A stretch of 34,323 nucleotides of DNA, from assembly GCA_017547755.1 (NCBI GenBank), contig JAFYOX010000096.1:1-34323 (forward strand), written 5' to 3'. Shown piece by piece: positions 26,010-34,323 of this stretch. Positions within the stretch are counted from its first letter, which is position 1. Each line of letters opens with the position of its first letter. This DNA is from Clostridia bacterium (lineage in GTDB: Bacteria; Bacillota; Clostridia; Oscillospirales; CAG-272). The notes below the pieces were generated by a model. It searched no databases. It was not told the DNA's origin and saw only the letters and a list, made by a program, of their open reading frames with translations. The position numbers and the translations under genes were made by a program.

Positions 26010-29000
26010 ATGGAACGCAATGTATTTGATTCTATTAAAATCGGTTTAGCGTCTCCGGAAATGATTTCGAGTTGGTCCTGCGGCGAAGTCAAAAAGCCCG
26101 AAACGATCAACTACCGTACCCTCAAGGCAGAGCGCGACGGTCTTTTCTGCGAGAGAATCTTTGGTCCCACCAAGGACTGGGAATGTCTCTGCGGAAAGTA
26201 CAAGCGTCAGAGATACAAGGGTAAGGTCTGCGAAAAGTGCGGCGTCATGGTAACCCAGAAAAAGGTGCGCCGTGAACGTATGGGTCAGATCACCCTCGCA
26301 GCTCCCGTTTCCCACATCTGGTATTTCCGTGCCATCCCGTCCCGTATGGGTCTGCTTCTCGACATTTCACCGAGACTTCTCGAAAAAGTTTTATATTTTG
26401 CCGCATACATCGTCATTGACGAAGGCAATACAAACCTCAAGAAGTACGAACTTCTCACCGAAAAGGAATACCGCGACGCATACGAAAAGTACGGCTCCGA
26501 CTTCCGAGTCGGCATGGGCGCGCAGGCGATCCGCGAACTGCTCGAAGAACTCGACATCGAAGTTCTCGCAGAACAGCTCAAGGCTGAACTTGCAACCGCA
26601 TCCGGTCAGAAGAAGATCCGCATCATCAAGCGTCTCGAAGTTGTGGAAGCTTTCCGCAAGTCCAAGAACCGTCCCGAATGGATGATCCTCGACGTTGTTC
26701 CGGTCATTCCGCCGGAAATCCGTCCGATGGTACAGCTCGACGGCGGACGCTTCGCATCCTCCGACCTCAACGATCTCTATCGTCGTGTTATCAACCGCAA
26801 CAACCGTCTGAAGCGCCTCATGGAACTCCACGCACCGGACATCATCGTCCGCAACGAAAAGCGTATGCTCCAGGAAGCGGTCGACGCTCTCATTGACAAC
26901 GGCCGCCGCGGCAAGCCCGTTACCGGCCCGTCCAACCGCCCGCTCAAGTCTCTGTCCGAAATGCTCCGCGGTAAGCAGGGTCGTTTCCGTCAGAACCTTC
27001 TCGGTAAGCGAGTTGACTATTCCGGCCGTTCCGTTATCGTTGTCGGTCCGGACCTCAAGATCTACCAGTGCGGTCTGCCGAAGGAAATGGCACTCGAACT
27101 CTTCAAGCCCTTCGTTATGAAGAGACTCGTTGAAACCGGCAAGGCTGCCAACATCAAGGAAGCAAAGAAGAAAGTCGAAAAGGTTCACACCGACGTCTGG
27201 GACTCCCTCGAAAACGTTATCAAGTCCCACCCCGTTCTTCTGAACCGTGCACCTACCCTGCACCGTCTGTCCATTCAGGCGTTCGAACCCGTCCTCGTCG
27301 AAGGTAAGGCGATCAAGCTGCACCCGCTCGTATGTAAGGCGTTCAACGCGGACTTCGACGGCGACCAGATGCCGGTACACGTTCCGCTTTCCGCTGAAGC
27401 ACAGGCAGAAGCACGCTTCCTCATGCTCTCCGCAAACAACCTCCTGAAGCCGGTTGACGGCCGTGCTATTGCAACTCCGTCTCAGGACATGGTCCTCGGC
27501 TCCTTCTATCTTACCATCGACAAGGCAGGCGAACCCGGTGATACCGGTGACCCGGAACACCTCAAGTGCTACCGCGACTTCGACGAAGCCGTTATGGCAT
27601 ACGAAAACGGTCTCCTCGGCCTCCATGCTCCCATCGAAATCCGTATGACCAAGGTCATCGACGGTGTGGAACAGACCGGACGTGTCAAGGGTACCCTCGG
27701 CCGCTTCATCTTCAACCGTGCGATCCCGCAGGACCTCGGTTACGTTGACCGCAGCAAGCCGGAAAACGCATTCAAGCTCGAAGTTGACTTCGTCACCAGC
27801 TCCGGCAAGCTCTCCGATATCGTTGACCGTTGTATCCGTACTCACGGTTTCGCTGTAACTTCCGCCGTTCTCGACGAAATCAAGGCAATGGGTTATAAGT
27901 ACTCCACCAGAGGCTCGATCTCCATCTCCGTTGCCGACATGACCATCCCGCCGGAAAAGTACACCCTTATCGCACAGGCCGAAAAGGACGTAGAAAAGAT
28001 CCGCAAGCTGTTCAACCGCGGTGAACTTACCGAAGAAGAACGCTACGCAAGCGTTGTCAAGCGCTGGGAAAAGACCACCGACGACGTTATCGCGGCTCTC
28101 CAGGCAAACTTCGACCGTTACAACTCCATCAAGATGATGGCAGACTCCGGTGCTCGAGGCTCCATGACCCAGATGCGTCAGCTCGCAGGTATGCGAGGCC
28201 TCATGTTCGCAACCAACGGCCGTACCATTGAAATCCCGGTTAAGTCCAACTTCCGTGAAGGTCTTTCCATTCTCGAATACTTCATGGCAGCAAAGGGTGC
28301 GCGTAAGTCCCTGTCCGACACCGCACTTAAGACTGCCGACTCCGGTTACCTTACCCGTCGTCTCGTAGACGTTGCGCAGGATGTTATCATCCGCGAACAG
28401 GACTGCGGCGCGGTTCACGGTATCTGGGTCTCCGACATCAAGATCGACGGACAGGTCGTAGAACCCCTGAAGGACCGTCTCATCGGACGTTATCCGATCG
28501 GCGACATCTGCGATCCCGCAACCGGCGAACTGATTGCCGAAGACAACATGATGCTCGACGAAGCGACCGCAAAGCGCATCGTTGCAGCCGGCATTGAACG
28601 TGTTCACATCCGCACCGTTCTTCAGTGCCGTTCCCGCTACGGTGTCTGCGCACACTGCTACGGTTCCGACCTTGCAAACGACCGTCCGGTCAACGTCGGC
28701 GAATCCGTCGGTACCATCGCAGCACAGTCCATCGGTGAACCTGGTACCCAGCTTACGATGCGTACCTTCCATACCGGTGGTGTCGCAGCGGCAAACATCA
28801 CGCAGGGTCTTCCGCGAGTTGAAGAACTCTTCGAAGCGCGTAAGCCGAAGAAGACCGCAATGATCGCGGAATGTTCCGGTACTGTTACCATCACTGCCGT
28901 CAAGAAGACGCACAACATTACCATCACTCCCGACGACGGCGGCGAAGAAATCATCTATCAGATTCCGTTCGGCACGAACATTGTTGTGGATGACGGCGTA

Positions 29001-29789
29001 CATGTTGCGCCCGGCACGGCACTGACCGAAGGGGACAAGTGCCCGGCGGACATTCTCCGCGTCAACGGCATCGATGAAGTCTACGACTATATCCTTCTCG
29101 AAGTACAGAAAGTATACCGCAGCCAGGGTATCAACATCAACGACAAGCACATCGAAGTTATCGCACGTCAGATGACCCGTATGACCAAGATCACCGATCA
29201 GGGCGACACTCCGCTTCTGTCCGGCGCAACGGTCAACCTCGGCGAATTCTACGCCGAAAACGAGGAAATCGACCGCCGCATTGCTGCAGGTGAAATCGAA
29301 CTGCGCAAGGCGGAAGGCGAACCGGTGCTTCTCGGTATCACGAAGGCATCCCTTCTCACCGAATCCTTCCTGTCCGCCGCATCCTTCCAGGAAACCACCA
29401 AGGTTCTTACGGAAGCTGCGATCAAGGGCAAGATCGACCATCTCCGCGCACTCAAGGAAAACGTACTCATCGGTCGTCTGATCCCTGCCGGTACCGGTAT
29501 GGACTGCTACCGTAAGATCGACGTTGAACGTACGCGTCCGATGGAATCTCCGCTTTACAACATGGATCTGACCGACCTTGAAATCGAAGATGCCAAGGCA
29601 GTGATCCGCGGTACGGAAGAAGAAGACGAAGAATTCGAAATCACCCGCGACGAAGAATTCGATCTCGACGCAATTCCCGCCGATGACGAAGAATTCGACC
29701 CCGAATTTGACGACGGTTCCAGTGATTTTGATGATGACGAACCCACCGACGAAGATTTCGAAGCTGCGCTGAAGGATCTTGAAGACTAA
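26010..29789 (+). CDS. rpoC: DNA-directed RNA polymerase subunit beta'
   Basis: A 1259-residue subunit. Zinc site 1 is [20 protein letters not shown] (about residues 50-69). The catalytic loop NADFDGDQM has Asp448, Asp450 and Asp452. The bridge-helix region [16 protein letters not shown] and zinc site 2 (QDCG, then [16 protein letters not shown]) are intact. The last ~59 residues are a highly acidic tail unrelated to the catalytic core, which makes it slightly longer than usual. GAAGGA lies 8 nt before the ATG. It is transcribed with rpoB across a 210-nt structured spacer and ends at a strong terminator, so the str operon downstream is separate. Confidence 0.98.
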   Translation: MERNVFDSIKIGLASPEMISSWSCGEVKKPETINYRTLKAERDGLFCERIFGPTKDWECLCGKYKRQRYKGKVCEKCGVMVTQKKVRRERMGQITLAAPVSHIWYFRAIPSRMGLLLDISPRLLEKVLYFAAYIVIDEGNTNLKKYELLTEKEYRDAYEKYGSDFRVGMGAQAIRELLEELDIEVLAEQLKAELATASGQKKIRIIKRLEVVEAFRKSKNRPEWMILDVVPVIPPEIRPMVQLDGGRFASSDLNDLYRRVINRNNRLKRLMELHAPDIIVRNEKRMLQEAVDALIDNGRRGKPVTGPSNRPLKSLSEMLRGKQGRFRQNLLGKRVDYSGRSVIVVGPDLKIYQCGLPKEMALELFKPFVMKRLVETGKAANIKEAKKKVEKVHTDVWDSLENVIKSHPVLLNRAPTLHRLSIQAFEPVLVEGKAIKLHPLVCKAFNADFDGDQMPVHVPLSAEAQAEARFLMLSANNLLKPVDGRAIATPSQDMVLGSFYLTIDKAGEPGDTGDPEHLKCYRDFDEAVMAYENGLLGLHAPIEIRMTKVIDGVEQTGRVKGTLGRFIFNRAIPQDLGYVDRSKPENAFKLEVDFVTSSGKLSDIVDRCIRTHGFAVTSAVLDEIKAMGYKYSTRGSISISVADMTIPPEKYTLIAQAEKDVEKIRKLFNRGELTEEERYASVVKRWEKTTDDVIAALQANFDRYNSIKMMADSGARGSMTQMRQLAGMRGLMFATNGRTIEIPVKSNFREGLSILEYFMAAKGARKSLSDTALKTADSGYLTRRLVDVAQDVIIREQDCGAVHGIWVSDIKIDGQVVEPLKDRLIGRYPIGDICDPATGELIAEDNMMLDEATAKRIVAAGIERVHIRTVLQCRSRYGVCAHCYGSDLANDRPVNVGESVGTIAAQSIGEPGTQLTMRTFHTGGVAAANITQGLPRVEELFEARKPKKTAMIAECSGTVTITAVKKTHNITITPDDGGEEIIYQIPFGTNIVVDDGVHVAPGTALTEGDKCPADILRVNGIDEVYDYILLEVQKVYRSQGININDKHIEVIARQMTRMTKITDQGDTPLLSGATVNLGEFYAENEEIDRRIAAGEIELRKAEGEPVLLGITKASLLTESFLSAASFQETTKVLTEAAIKGKIDHLRALKENVLIGRLIPAGTGMDCYRKIDVERTRPMESPLYNMDLTDLEIEDAKAVIRGTEEEDEEFEITRDEEFDLDAIPADDEEFDPEFDDGSSDFDDDEPTDEDFEAALKDLED

Positions 29790-29814
29790 ACTTCACGTTT
29801 AATTTATAAGGAAG

Positions 29815-29841
29815 AAAAAAGCACCGTTCCGGTGCTTTTTT
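29815..29841 (+). terminator. Terminator of rpoBC
   Basis: An AAAAAAGCACC stem (29815-29825) pairs with GGTGCTTTTTT (29831-29841) around a short loop, 25 nt after the rpoC stop. The A-tract makes it potentially bidirectional. Confidence 0.93.
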
Positions 29842-29843
29842 CG

Positions 29844-30236
29844 ATTAATGCCACTGCGCGTGGCGGCGCCTAAGAGGACTCGTCGGAGTCCTCTTAGGAA
29901 TCTCCACGACCAAGGGGGTTCCCCCTTGGATTCTCCTGCGTATGTGGGACTCGCGCTTGAGCGCTCGGACAGACAGCGGTTTTCACGCGGCTGACCGTTC
30001 GGAAATTACGGAGTTGGGTGCAGACTTGTCCAAATCGCACGTTCAGTAGAAACAGCGGTGAAGGGTATCTTCAGATAAAGCGGTGAACGTTCCCCCCCAG
30101 CCCCCGGCGGTCAGCCAGAATCAACTTCCCATACGGACAGTATATCCGTCTCGTTTGTATTCTCCACCCTACAACTGCAATACAATGTCCGCCCGAAGGG
30201 CTTCCGGATACCTCTTATGCGCCGTCCGCGCAGGAC
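29844..30236 (-). mobile_element. MITE-like structured repeat element, copy B (inverted relative to copy A)
   Basis: About 393 bp of the rpoC-rpsL gap is the reverse complement of copy A. Its right terminal repeat (30211-30236) is identical over 26 bp to the left one of copy A. Its left end (29850-29877) has diverged, but keeps the small hairpin as GCCAC-TGCGC-GTGGC. The subterminal hairpin at 29869-29898 is a perfect 13-bp stem with loop GTCG (CGAC in copy A orientation). The hairpin CCAAGGGGG/CCCCCTTGG is at 29910-29929. Homology continues outside the right terminal repeat to about 30298. Compared with copy A it lacks a 6870-6922-like hairpin block and one internal tandem unit. It has no coding capacity that is conserved between the copies. 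Confidence 0.85.
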
Positions 30237-30447
30237 ATAAAATCCAAGAAAAACGACCGCAGGGAGTTTTTCCACCTTCCCGACTGAAGGTCGGCTCCCC
30301 CAAATGAAGTTTTTTCCTTCCTTTATATAAAGGAATCCCCCGAACGATTCCCGTCGTTTTATGTCTGAAAAAATCTCTAATATTTTTCCGAATTCAGAAT
30401 GATTCTTGTGCAAGTGGGAGAAACTGAATTACATCATTTTTAACCGC

Positions 30448-30476
30448 TTGACAAACAGGAAATCGGATGCTATAAT
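30448..30476 (+). promoter_or_regulatory. Promoter of the str operon
   Basis: Perfect TTGACA (30448-30453) and TATAAT (30471-30476) at 17 bp. The ~100-nt leader that follows contains a CCGGG...CCCGG hairpin near 30521-30538. The stretch 30299-30447 shows nothing else that I can support. Confidence 0.93.
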
Positions 30477-30579
30477 ATCGGCGTACGCGATTTTCGGGTA
30501 CTTTTGATATGCCTGCAGCCCGGGAAAATTTCCCCGGTTGTAATATAAACATTTATTACTTCAGAAAAGGAGGACAATC

Positions 30580-30993
30580 ATGCCTACATTTAACCAGCTC
30601 GTTAAGCAGGGCAGACAGGACAAGACTTACAAATCTAAGTCTCCGGTTCTTCAGCAGGGCTTCAACACTCTCAAGAATCGTCCCACCGACCAGAGCTCTC
30701 CTCAGAAGCGCGGCGTTTGCACCAAGGTTACTACGATGGGCCCGAAGAAGCCGAACTCCGCTCTCCGTAAAATCGCCAGAGTAAGACTTACCAACGGTAT
30801 GGAAGCTACCACTTACATTCCGGGTATCGGTCACAACCTTCAGGAACACTCTGTAGTTCTTATCCGCGGCGGCCGTGTTCGTGACCTTCCTGGTGTACGT
30901 TACCACATCATCCGTGGTACCCTCGATGCTCAGGGTGTTGCAAACCGCAAGCAGTCCAGATCCAAGTACGGCGCAAAGAGAGCTAAGAAGTAA
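30580..30993 (+). CDS. rpsL: 30S ribosomal protein S12
   Basis: A 137-residue decoding-centre protein with [20 protein letters not shown] (51-70) and [18 protein letters not shown] (82-99). Lys56-Lys57 correspond to the E. coli Lys42-Lys43 pair. The second streptomycin-linked lysine (Lys88 in the usual numbering, in [11 protein letters not shown]) is Arg101 here: [11 protein letters not shown]. The Thr usually before PKKPN is Gly54. AAGGAGG is 6 nt before the ATG. It is the first gene of the str operon; the L7Ae-like gene often found before it in Firmicutes is missing. Confidence 0.98.
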   Translation: MPTFNQLVKQGRQDKTYKSKSPVLQQGFNTLKNRPTDQSSPQKRGVCTKVTTMGPKKPNSALRKIARVRLTNGMEATTYIPGIGHNLQEHSVVLIRGGRVRDLPGVRYHIIRGTLDAQGVANRKQSRSKYGAKRAKK

Positions 30994-31187
30994 TTCTTAC
31001 TCCCCCGTACAGCCCCGCACATTTTTATCTTTCACTCGATCGTTCGTTTGTGTAAAGTCCACCATATAAAGTAATAAATGTTTATATGACCGACTTAACA
31101 AGTTAATCAAAAAATTAACTTGGCACGAGCGGGAATCATTCTCGAGTACCTATGAATTCATAAATTTAATGAAGGAGGGAAGTTACT

Positions 31188-31658
31188 GTGTCTAGAAGAG
31201 GTCAGATTTCTAAAAGAGACGTCCTGCCGGATCCGCTTTACAATTCCAAGCTCGTTACCAAGCTTGTAAACAACGTAATGCTCGACGGTAAGAAGGGCGT
31301 TGCTCAGAAGATCGTATACGACGCATTTGCAGAAGTAGAAGCTAAGGTTGGTCAGAATGCTCTCGAAGTATTCGCTGAAGCTCTCGAAAACATCATGCCC
31401 GTTCTTGAAGTTAAGGCTCGCCGTGTCGGTGGTTCCAACTACCAGGTTCCGATGGAAGTTCGTCCCGAACGCCGTCAGACTCTCGGTCTCCGCTGGATCG
31501 TAGCATATGCACGTACCAGAGGTGAACGCACCATGGCAGAACGCCTTGCTGCAGAAATCATGGACGCGAAGAACAATGCCGGCGGTGCATTCAAGCGTAA
31601 GGAAGAAATGCACAGAATGGCAGAAGCCAACAAGGCATTCGCACACTTCAAGTATTAA
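31188..31658 (+). CDS. rpsG: 30S ribosomal protein S7
   Basis: A 156-residue protein starting with [20 protein letters not shown] and including [20 protein letters not shown] (about 77-96), both standard for S7, a primary 16S rRNA binder of the 30S head. GTG is the start, with GGAGGG 8 nt before it. The 194-nt gap from rpsL is long for this operon and contains an AT-rich hairpin (AAGTTAAT/ATTAACTT around 31100) and CGAG/CTCG near 31126-31144; whether S7 binds there is open. Confidence 0.97.
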   Translation: MSRRGQISKRDVLPDPLYNSKLVTKLVNNVMLDGKKGVAQKIVYDAFAEVEAKVGQNALEVFAEALENIMPVLEVKARRVGGSNYQVPMEVRPERRQTLGLRWIVAYARTRGERTMAERLAAEIMDAKNNAGGAFKRKEEMHRMAEANKAFAHFKY

Positions 31659-31696
31659 TTTACTTGTTTTATTGAGAATCGAATATCAGGTTCTCC

Positions 31697-31726
31697 GGGG
31701 AAAATTTTTTCACAAAAGTTTTCCCC
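31697..31726 (+). repeat. Long hairpin between rpsG and fusA
   Basis: GGGGAAAA (31697-31704) pairs with TTTTCCCC (31719-31726) and the stem extends to 13 bp with one wobble. It is followed by ATCCTTTACCCC, as in the rpoB-rpoC hairpin, so it belongs to the same family of intergenic structures. Confidence 0.65.
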
Positions 31727-31812
31727 ATCCTTTACCCCAAACCCCACAAAAACGTAATCTCGCGAACCCGACAGCAGTACCGTTTATAATTTAAGGAGTT
31801 TAGAATAATACT

Positions 31813-33891
31813 ATGGCAAGAGAATATTCACTTGAACGTACTAGAAATATCGGCATCATGGCTCACATCGACGCCGGTAAGACTACTACGACTGAGCGTA
31901 TTCTTTTCTATACCGGTAAGACCCATAAGCTCGGCGAAACCCACGACGGTTCCGCGACTATGGACTGGATGGAACAGGAACAGGAAAGAGGTATCACCAT
32001 TACCTCCGCTGCTACCACCTGCTTCTGGAAAGATACGCGTATCAATATTATTGACACCCCCGGCCACGTTGACTTCACTGTAGAAGTAGAACGTTCCCTC
32101 AGAGTTCTTGACGGTTCTGTCACTGTATTCTGTGCAAAGGGCGGCGTTGAACCGCAGTCCGAAACCGTATGGAGACAGGCTACCAAGTACGGCGTTCCGA
32201 GAATGGCTTATGTCAATAAGATGGACATCATGGGCGCTAACTTCTATCATGTTCTTGACATGATGAAGGAACGTCTGAAGGCGAACGCTGTTCCGATCCA
32301 GCTTCCGATCGGTGCAGAAGACAGCTTCCGCGGTATCATCGACCTTATGACCATGGAAGCCGATGTCTACTACGATGACCTCGGCAAGGACATGCGTGTT
32401 GAACCCATTCCGGCAGATATGCTCGAAAAGGCTCAGGAATACCATGACGCTATGGTTGAAGCAATCGCTGAAACCGATGACGAACTCATCGAAAAGTTCC
32501 TCGAAGGCGAAGAAATCTCCATCGAAGAACTCAAGACCGCGCTCCGTAAGGCTACCATCGAAAACAAGATCGTACCCGTTGTCTGCGGTACTTCTTATAA
32601 GAATAAGGGCGTTCAGAAGCTCCTTGACGCTGTCATCGACTTCATGCCCTCCCCGATTGACATCCCTGCAATCAAGGGTATCAACCCCGTTACCGAACAG
32701 GAAGAAGAACGTCCGGCTTCCGATGACGAACCGTTCGCAGCTCTTGCATTCAAGATCATGACCGACCCGTTCGTTGGTAAGCTCTGCTTCTTCCGTGTTT
32801 ACTCCGGTAAGATCGAAACCGGCGCTACCGCTTACAACCCTGCTAAGCGCGCCCGTGAACGTTTCGGCCGTATCCTCCAGATGCACGCAAATGACCGTAA
32901 GGATATCGACGTATGCTACTCCGGCGATATCGCTGCTGTAGTAAGCGTTAAGAGCACCACCACCGGTGACACCTTCTGTGATGAAAAGAATCCTATCATT
33001 CTTGAATCCATGGAATTCCCGGAACCGGTTATCCGCGTTGCTATCGAACCCAAGACCAAGGCCGGTGAAGAAAAGATGGGCATTGCTCTTGCGAAGCTCG
33101 CTGAAGAAGACCCGACCTTCCGTACCTCCACTGACGAAGAAACCGGTCAGACCATCATCGCTGGTATGGGTGAACTTCACCTCGAAATCATCGTTGACCG
33201 TCTCCTCCGTGAATTCAAGGTCGAAGCAAACGTTGGTCAGCCCCGCGTTGCTTACAAGGAAACCATCCGCAAGGGTGCAGACTCCGACCTCAAGTATGCT
33301 CGTCAGTCCGGTGGTAAGGGTCAGTACGGTCACGTTAAGATCCACATCGAACCCAACGAACCCGGTGCAGGCTTCCTGTTCGAAAATACCGTTGTCGGCG
33401 GCGCTATTCCGAAGGAATACATCCCCGCAATCGAAGACGGTATCAAGAGCGCTCTCAACAACGGTGTTCTCGCTGGTTACAACGTAGTTGACGTCAAGGT
33501 TAACCTCTATGACGGTTCCTACCACGAAGTCGACTCTTCCGAAATGGCGTTCAAGATCGCAGGCTCCATGGCATTCAAGGATGCTATGCAGAAGGCTGAC
33601 CCGGTTCTCACCGAACCGATCATGAAGGTCGTTGTTATCACTCCCGAAGATTACATGGGCGACGTTATCGGCGGCATCAACCAGAGACGCGGCCAGGTTA
33701 ACTCCATGGACCAGGTATTCGGTGCATACCAGATCAATGCATTCGTTCCGCTCTCCGAAATGTTCGGTTATGCGACTGCTCTCCGTTCCTGCACGCAGGG
33801 CCGCGGTCAGTACTCCATGGAACCCGACCACTTCGCAGAAGTTCCGAAGAGCATCCGTGACACCATTCAGAGCAAGAAGGCAGGCAACTAA
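31813..33891 (+). CDS. fusA: Elongation factor G
   Basis: A 692-residue translational GTPase. G1 is [13 protein letters not shown] (about 17-29), switch [17 protein letters not shown] (about 82), and G4 NKMD (about 136). Domain IV has the typical [11 protein letters not shown] and domain [19 protein letters not shown]. Length is normal. The start ATG is clear from the family N-terminus, but the only good ribosome site, AAGGAG, is 14 nt away, unusually far for such a highly expressed gene. It catalyses ribosome translocation. Confidence 0.98.
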   Translation: MAREYSLERTRNIGIMAHIDAGKTTTTERILFYTGKTHKLGETHDGSATMDWMEQEQERGITITSAATTCFWKDTRINIIDTPGHVDFTVEVERSLRVLDGSVTVFCAKGGVEPQSETVWRQATKYGVPRMAYVNKMDIMGANFYHVLDMMKERLKANAVPIQLPIGAEDSFRGIIDLMTMEADVYYDDLGKDMRVEPIPADMLEKAQEYHDAMVEAIAETDDELIEKFLEGEEISIEELKTALRKATIENKIVPVVCGTSYKNKGVQKLLDAVIDFMPSPIDIPAIKGINPVTEQEEERPASDDEPFAALAFKIMTDPFVGKLCFFRVYSGKIETGATAYNPAKRARERFGRILQMHANDRKDIDVCYSGDIAAVVSVKSTTTGDTFCDEKNPIILESMEFPEPVIRVAIEPKTKAGEEKMGIALAKLAEEDPTFRTSTDEETGQTIIAGMGELHLEIIVDRLLREFKVEANVGQPRVAYKETIRKGADSDLKYARQSGGKGQYGHVKIHIEPNEPGAGFLFENTVVGGAIPKEYIPAIEDGIKSALNNGVLAGYNVVDVKVNLYDGSYHEVDSSEMAFKIAGSMAFKDAMQKADPVLTEPIMKVVVITPEDYMGDVIGGINQRRGQVNSMDQVFGAYQINAFVPLSEMFGYATALRSCTQGRGQYSMEPDHFAEVPKSIRDTIQSKKAGN

Positions 33892-33928
33892 GCCTCCCTT
33901 CTCTCCCTGAAATCGTTGTATTGCATAA

Positions 33929-33967
33929 ATTTTTGAGAAAAGTTTACAAAATGCTTTTCTCAAAAAT
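33929..33967 (+). terminator. Hairpin between fusA and tuf
   Basis: ATTTTTGAGAAAAG (33929-33942) pairs with CTTTTCTCAAAAAT (33954-33967), a perfect 14-bp AT-rich stem with an 11-nt loop. A following TGCTTTTCCCC gives weak termination or attenuation before the tuf promoter. Confidence 0.7.
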
Positions 33968-33979
33968 ATGCTTTTCCCC

Positions 33980-34008
33980 TTTACAAACCCATAAAAATAT
34001 TATATAAT
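33980..34008 (+). promoter_or_regulatory. Promoter of tuf
   Basis: TTTACA (33980-33985), 17 bp, TATAAT (34003-34008), about 33 nt before the ATG. It allows extra EF-Tu synthesis beyond the str operon transcript. Confidence 0.82.
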
Positions 34009-34041
34009 AGTATCAACCTTAAATTTAGGAGGATTACACCA

Positions 34042-34323
34042 ATGGCTAAGGCACATTTTGACCGTACCAAGCCCCACGTAAATATTGGTACGATTGGTCA
34101 CGTTGACCACGGTAAGACTACCACCACTGCAGCTATCACCAAGACTCTCGGTCTCGCAAACGGTAACGTTGAATTCATGGCATACGACCAGATCGACAAC
34201 GCACCCGAAGAAAAGGCTCGTGGTATCACAATCAACACCAGACACGTTGAATACGAAACTGGCGCTCGTCACTACGCACACGTTGACTGCCCTGGTCACG
34301 CTGACTATGTTAAGAACATGATC
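34042..34323 (+). CDS. tuf: Elongation factor Tu (5' part, cut by the window end)
   Basis: The first 94 residues of EF-Tu, starting [20 protein letters not shown], with G1 GHVDHGKTT (19-27), the switch region [15 protein letters not shown] and switch [21 protein letters not shown] precedes the ATG. It delivers aminoacyl-tRNA to the ribosome. The frame remains open at the last base. Confidence 0.98.
   Translation, partial: MAKAHFDRTKPHVNIGTIGHVDHGKTTTTAAITKTLGLANGNVEFMAYDQIDNAPEEKARGITINTRHVEYETGARHYAHVDCPGHADYVKNMI

Overview
The window is low-GC-promoter Firmicutes-type chromosomal DNA with moderately GC-rich coding sequence. It most likely comes from a gut-dwelling member of Clostridia (Oscillospirales or a relative; inference). 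The evidence is RpoB beginning with a clostridial-type motif, the rpmF-YceD (DUF177) pair, consensus TTGACA-17-TATAAT promoters with strong GGAGG ribosome sites, and glycan-foraging enzymes (LacZ, GH29 fucosidase). I could not run any database search; all identities rest on motifs and overall resemblance.

Layout. 1-180: two tRNA genes (Tyr, Thr) on the minus strand with their promoter at 254-282. 484-10256: single-gene units: an orphan lipoprotein solute-binding protein, a CPA2-type cation/proton antiporter, a MerR regulator, an NSS-family sodium symporter, a small membrane protein, the yceD-rpmF operon, an anchored hypothetical protein and an XRE regulator. 10368-13890: a two-gene heterodimeric ABC exporter with one degenerate ATPase site. 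13970-15252: a Phd/RelE-type toxin-antitoxin pair, a small XRE repressor and a divergent small gene with a perfect operator-like dyad between them. 15317-20846 (minus): lacZ, then an operon of a TrpR/YerC-like regulator, a methyltransferase and a GH29 fucosidase. 21005-21352: rplS. 21867-34323: rpoB, rpoC, then the str operon rpsL, rpsG, fusA and the start of tuf. The usual neighbours rplKAJL (before rpoB) and the L7Ae-like gene (between rpoC and rpsL) are absent.

The most unusual content is non-coding. Two copies of a structured element of roughly 390-460 bp (about 6841-7301 and 29844-30236), in inverted orientation, bracket 22.5 kb. They share long near-identical blocks, about 26-bp terminal inverted repeats that are themselves small hairpins, and subterminal 13-bp hairpins. 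One of these hairpins has an identical loop in both copies but differs at five stem positions, every one compensated in the opposite arm. This looks like a MITE-like or structured-RNA/DNA repeat without its own coding capacity. A second notable signal is an elaborate three-part hairpin in the rpoB leader (21795-21847), just before the ribosome site, in a region that an over-long rpoB gene call would swallow.

Natural substitutions at positions linked to streptomycin (S12 Arg101) and rifampicin (RpoB Pro500, Tyr564) response are also visible. Most transcription units end in clear hairpin terminators, and several intergenic gaps carry related long hairpins.
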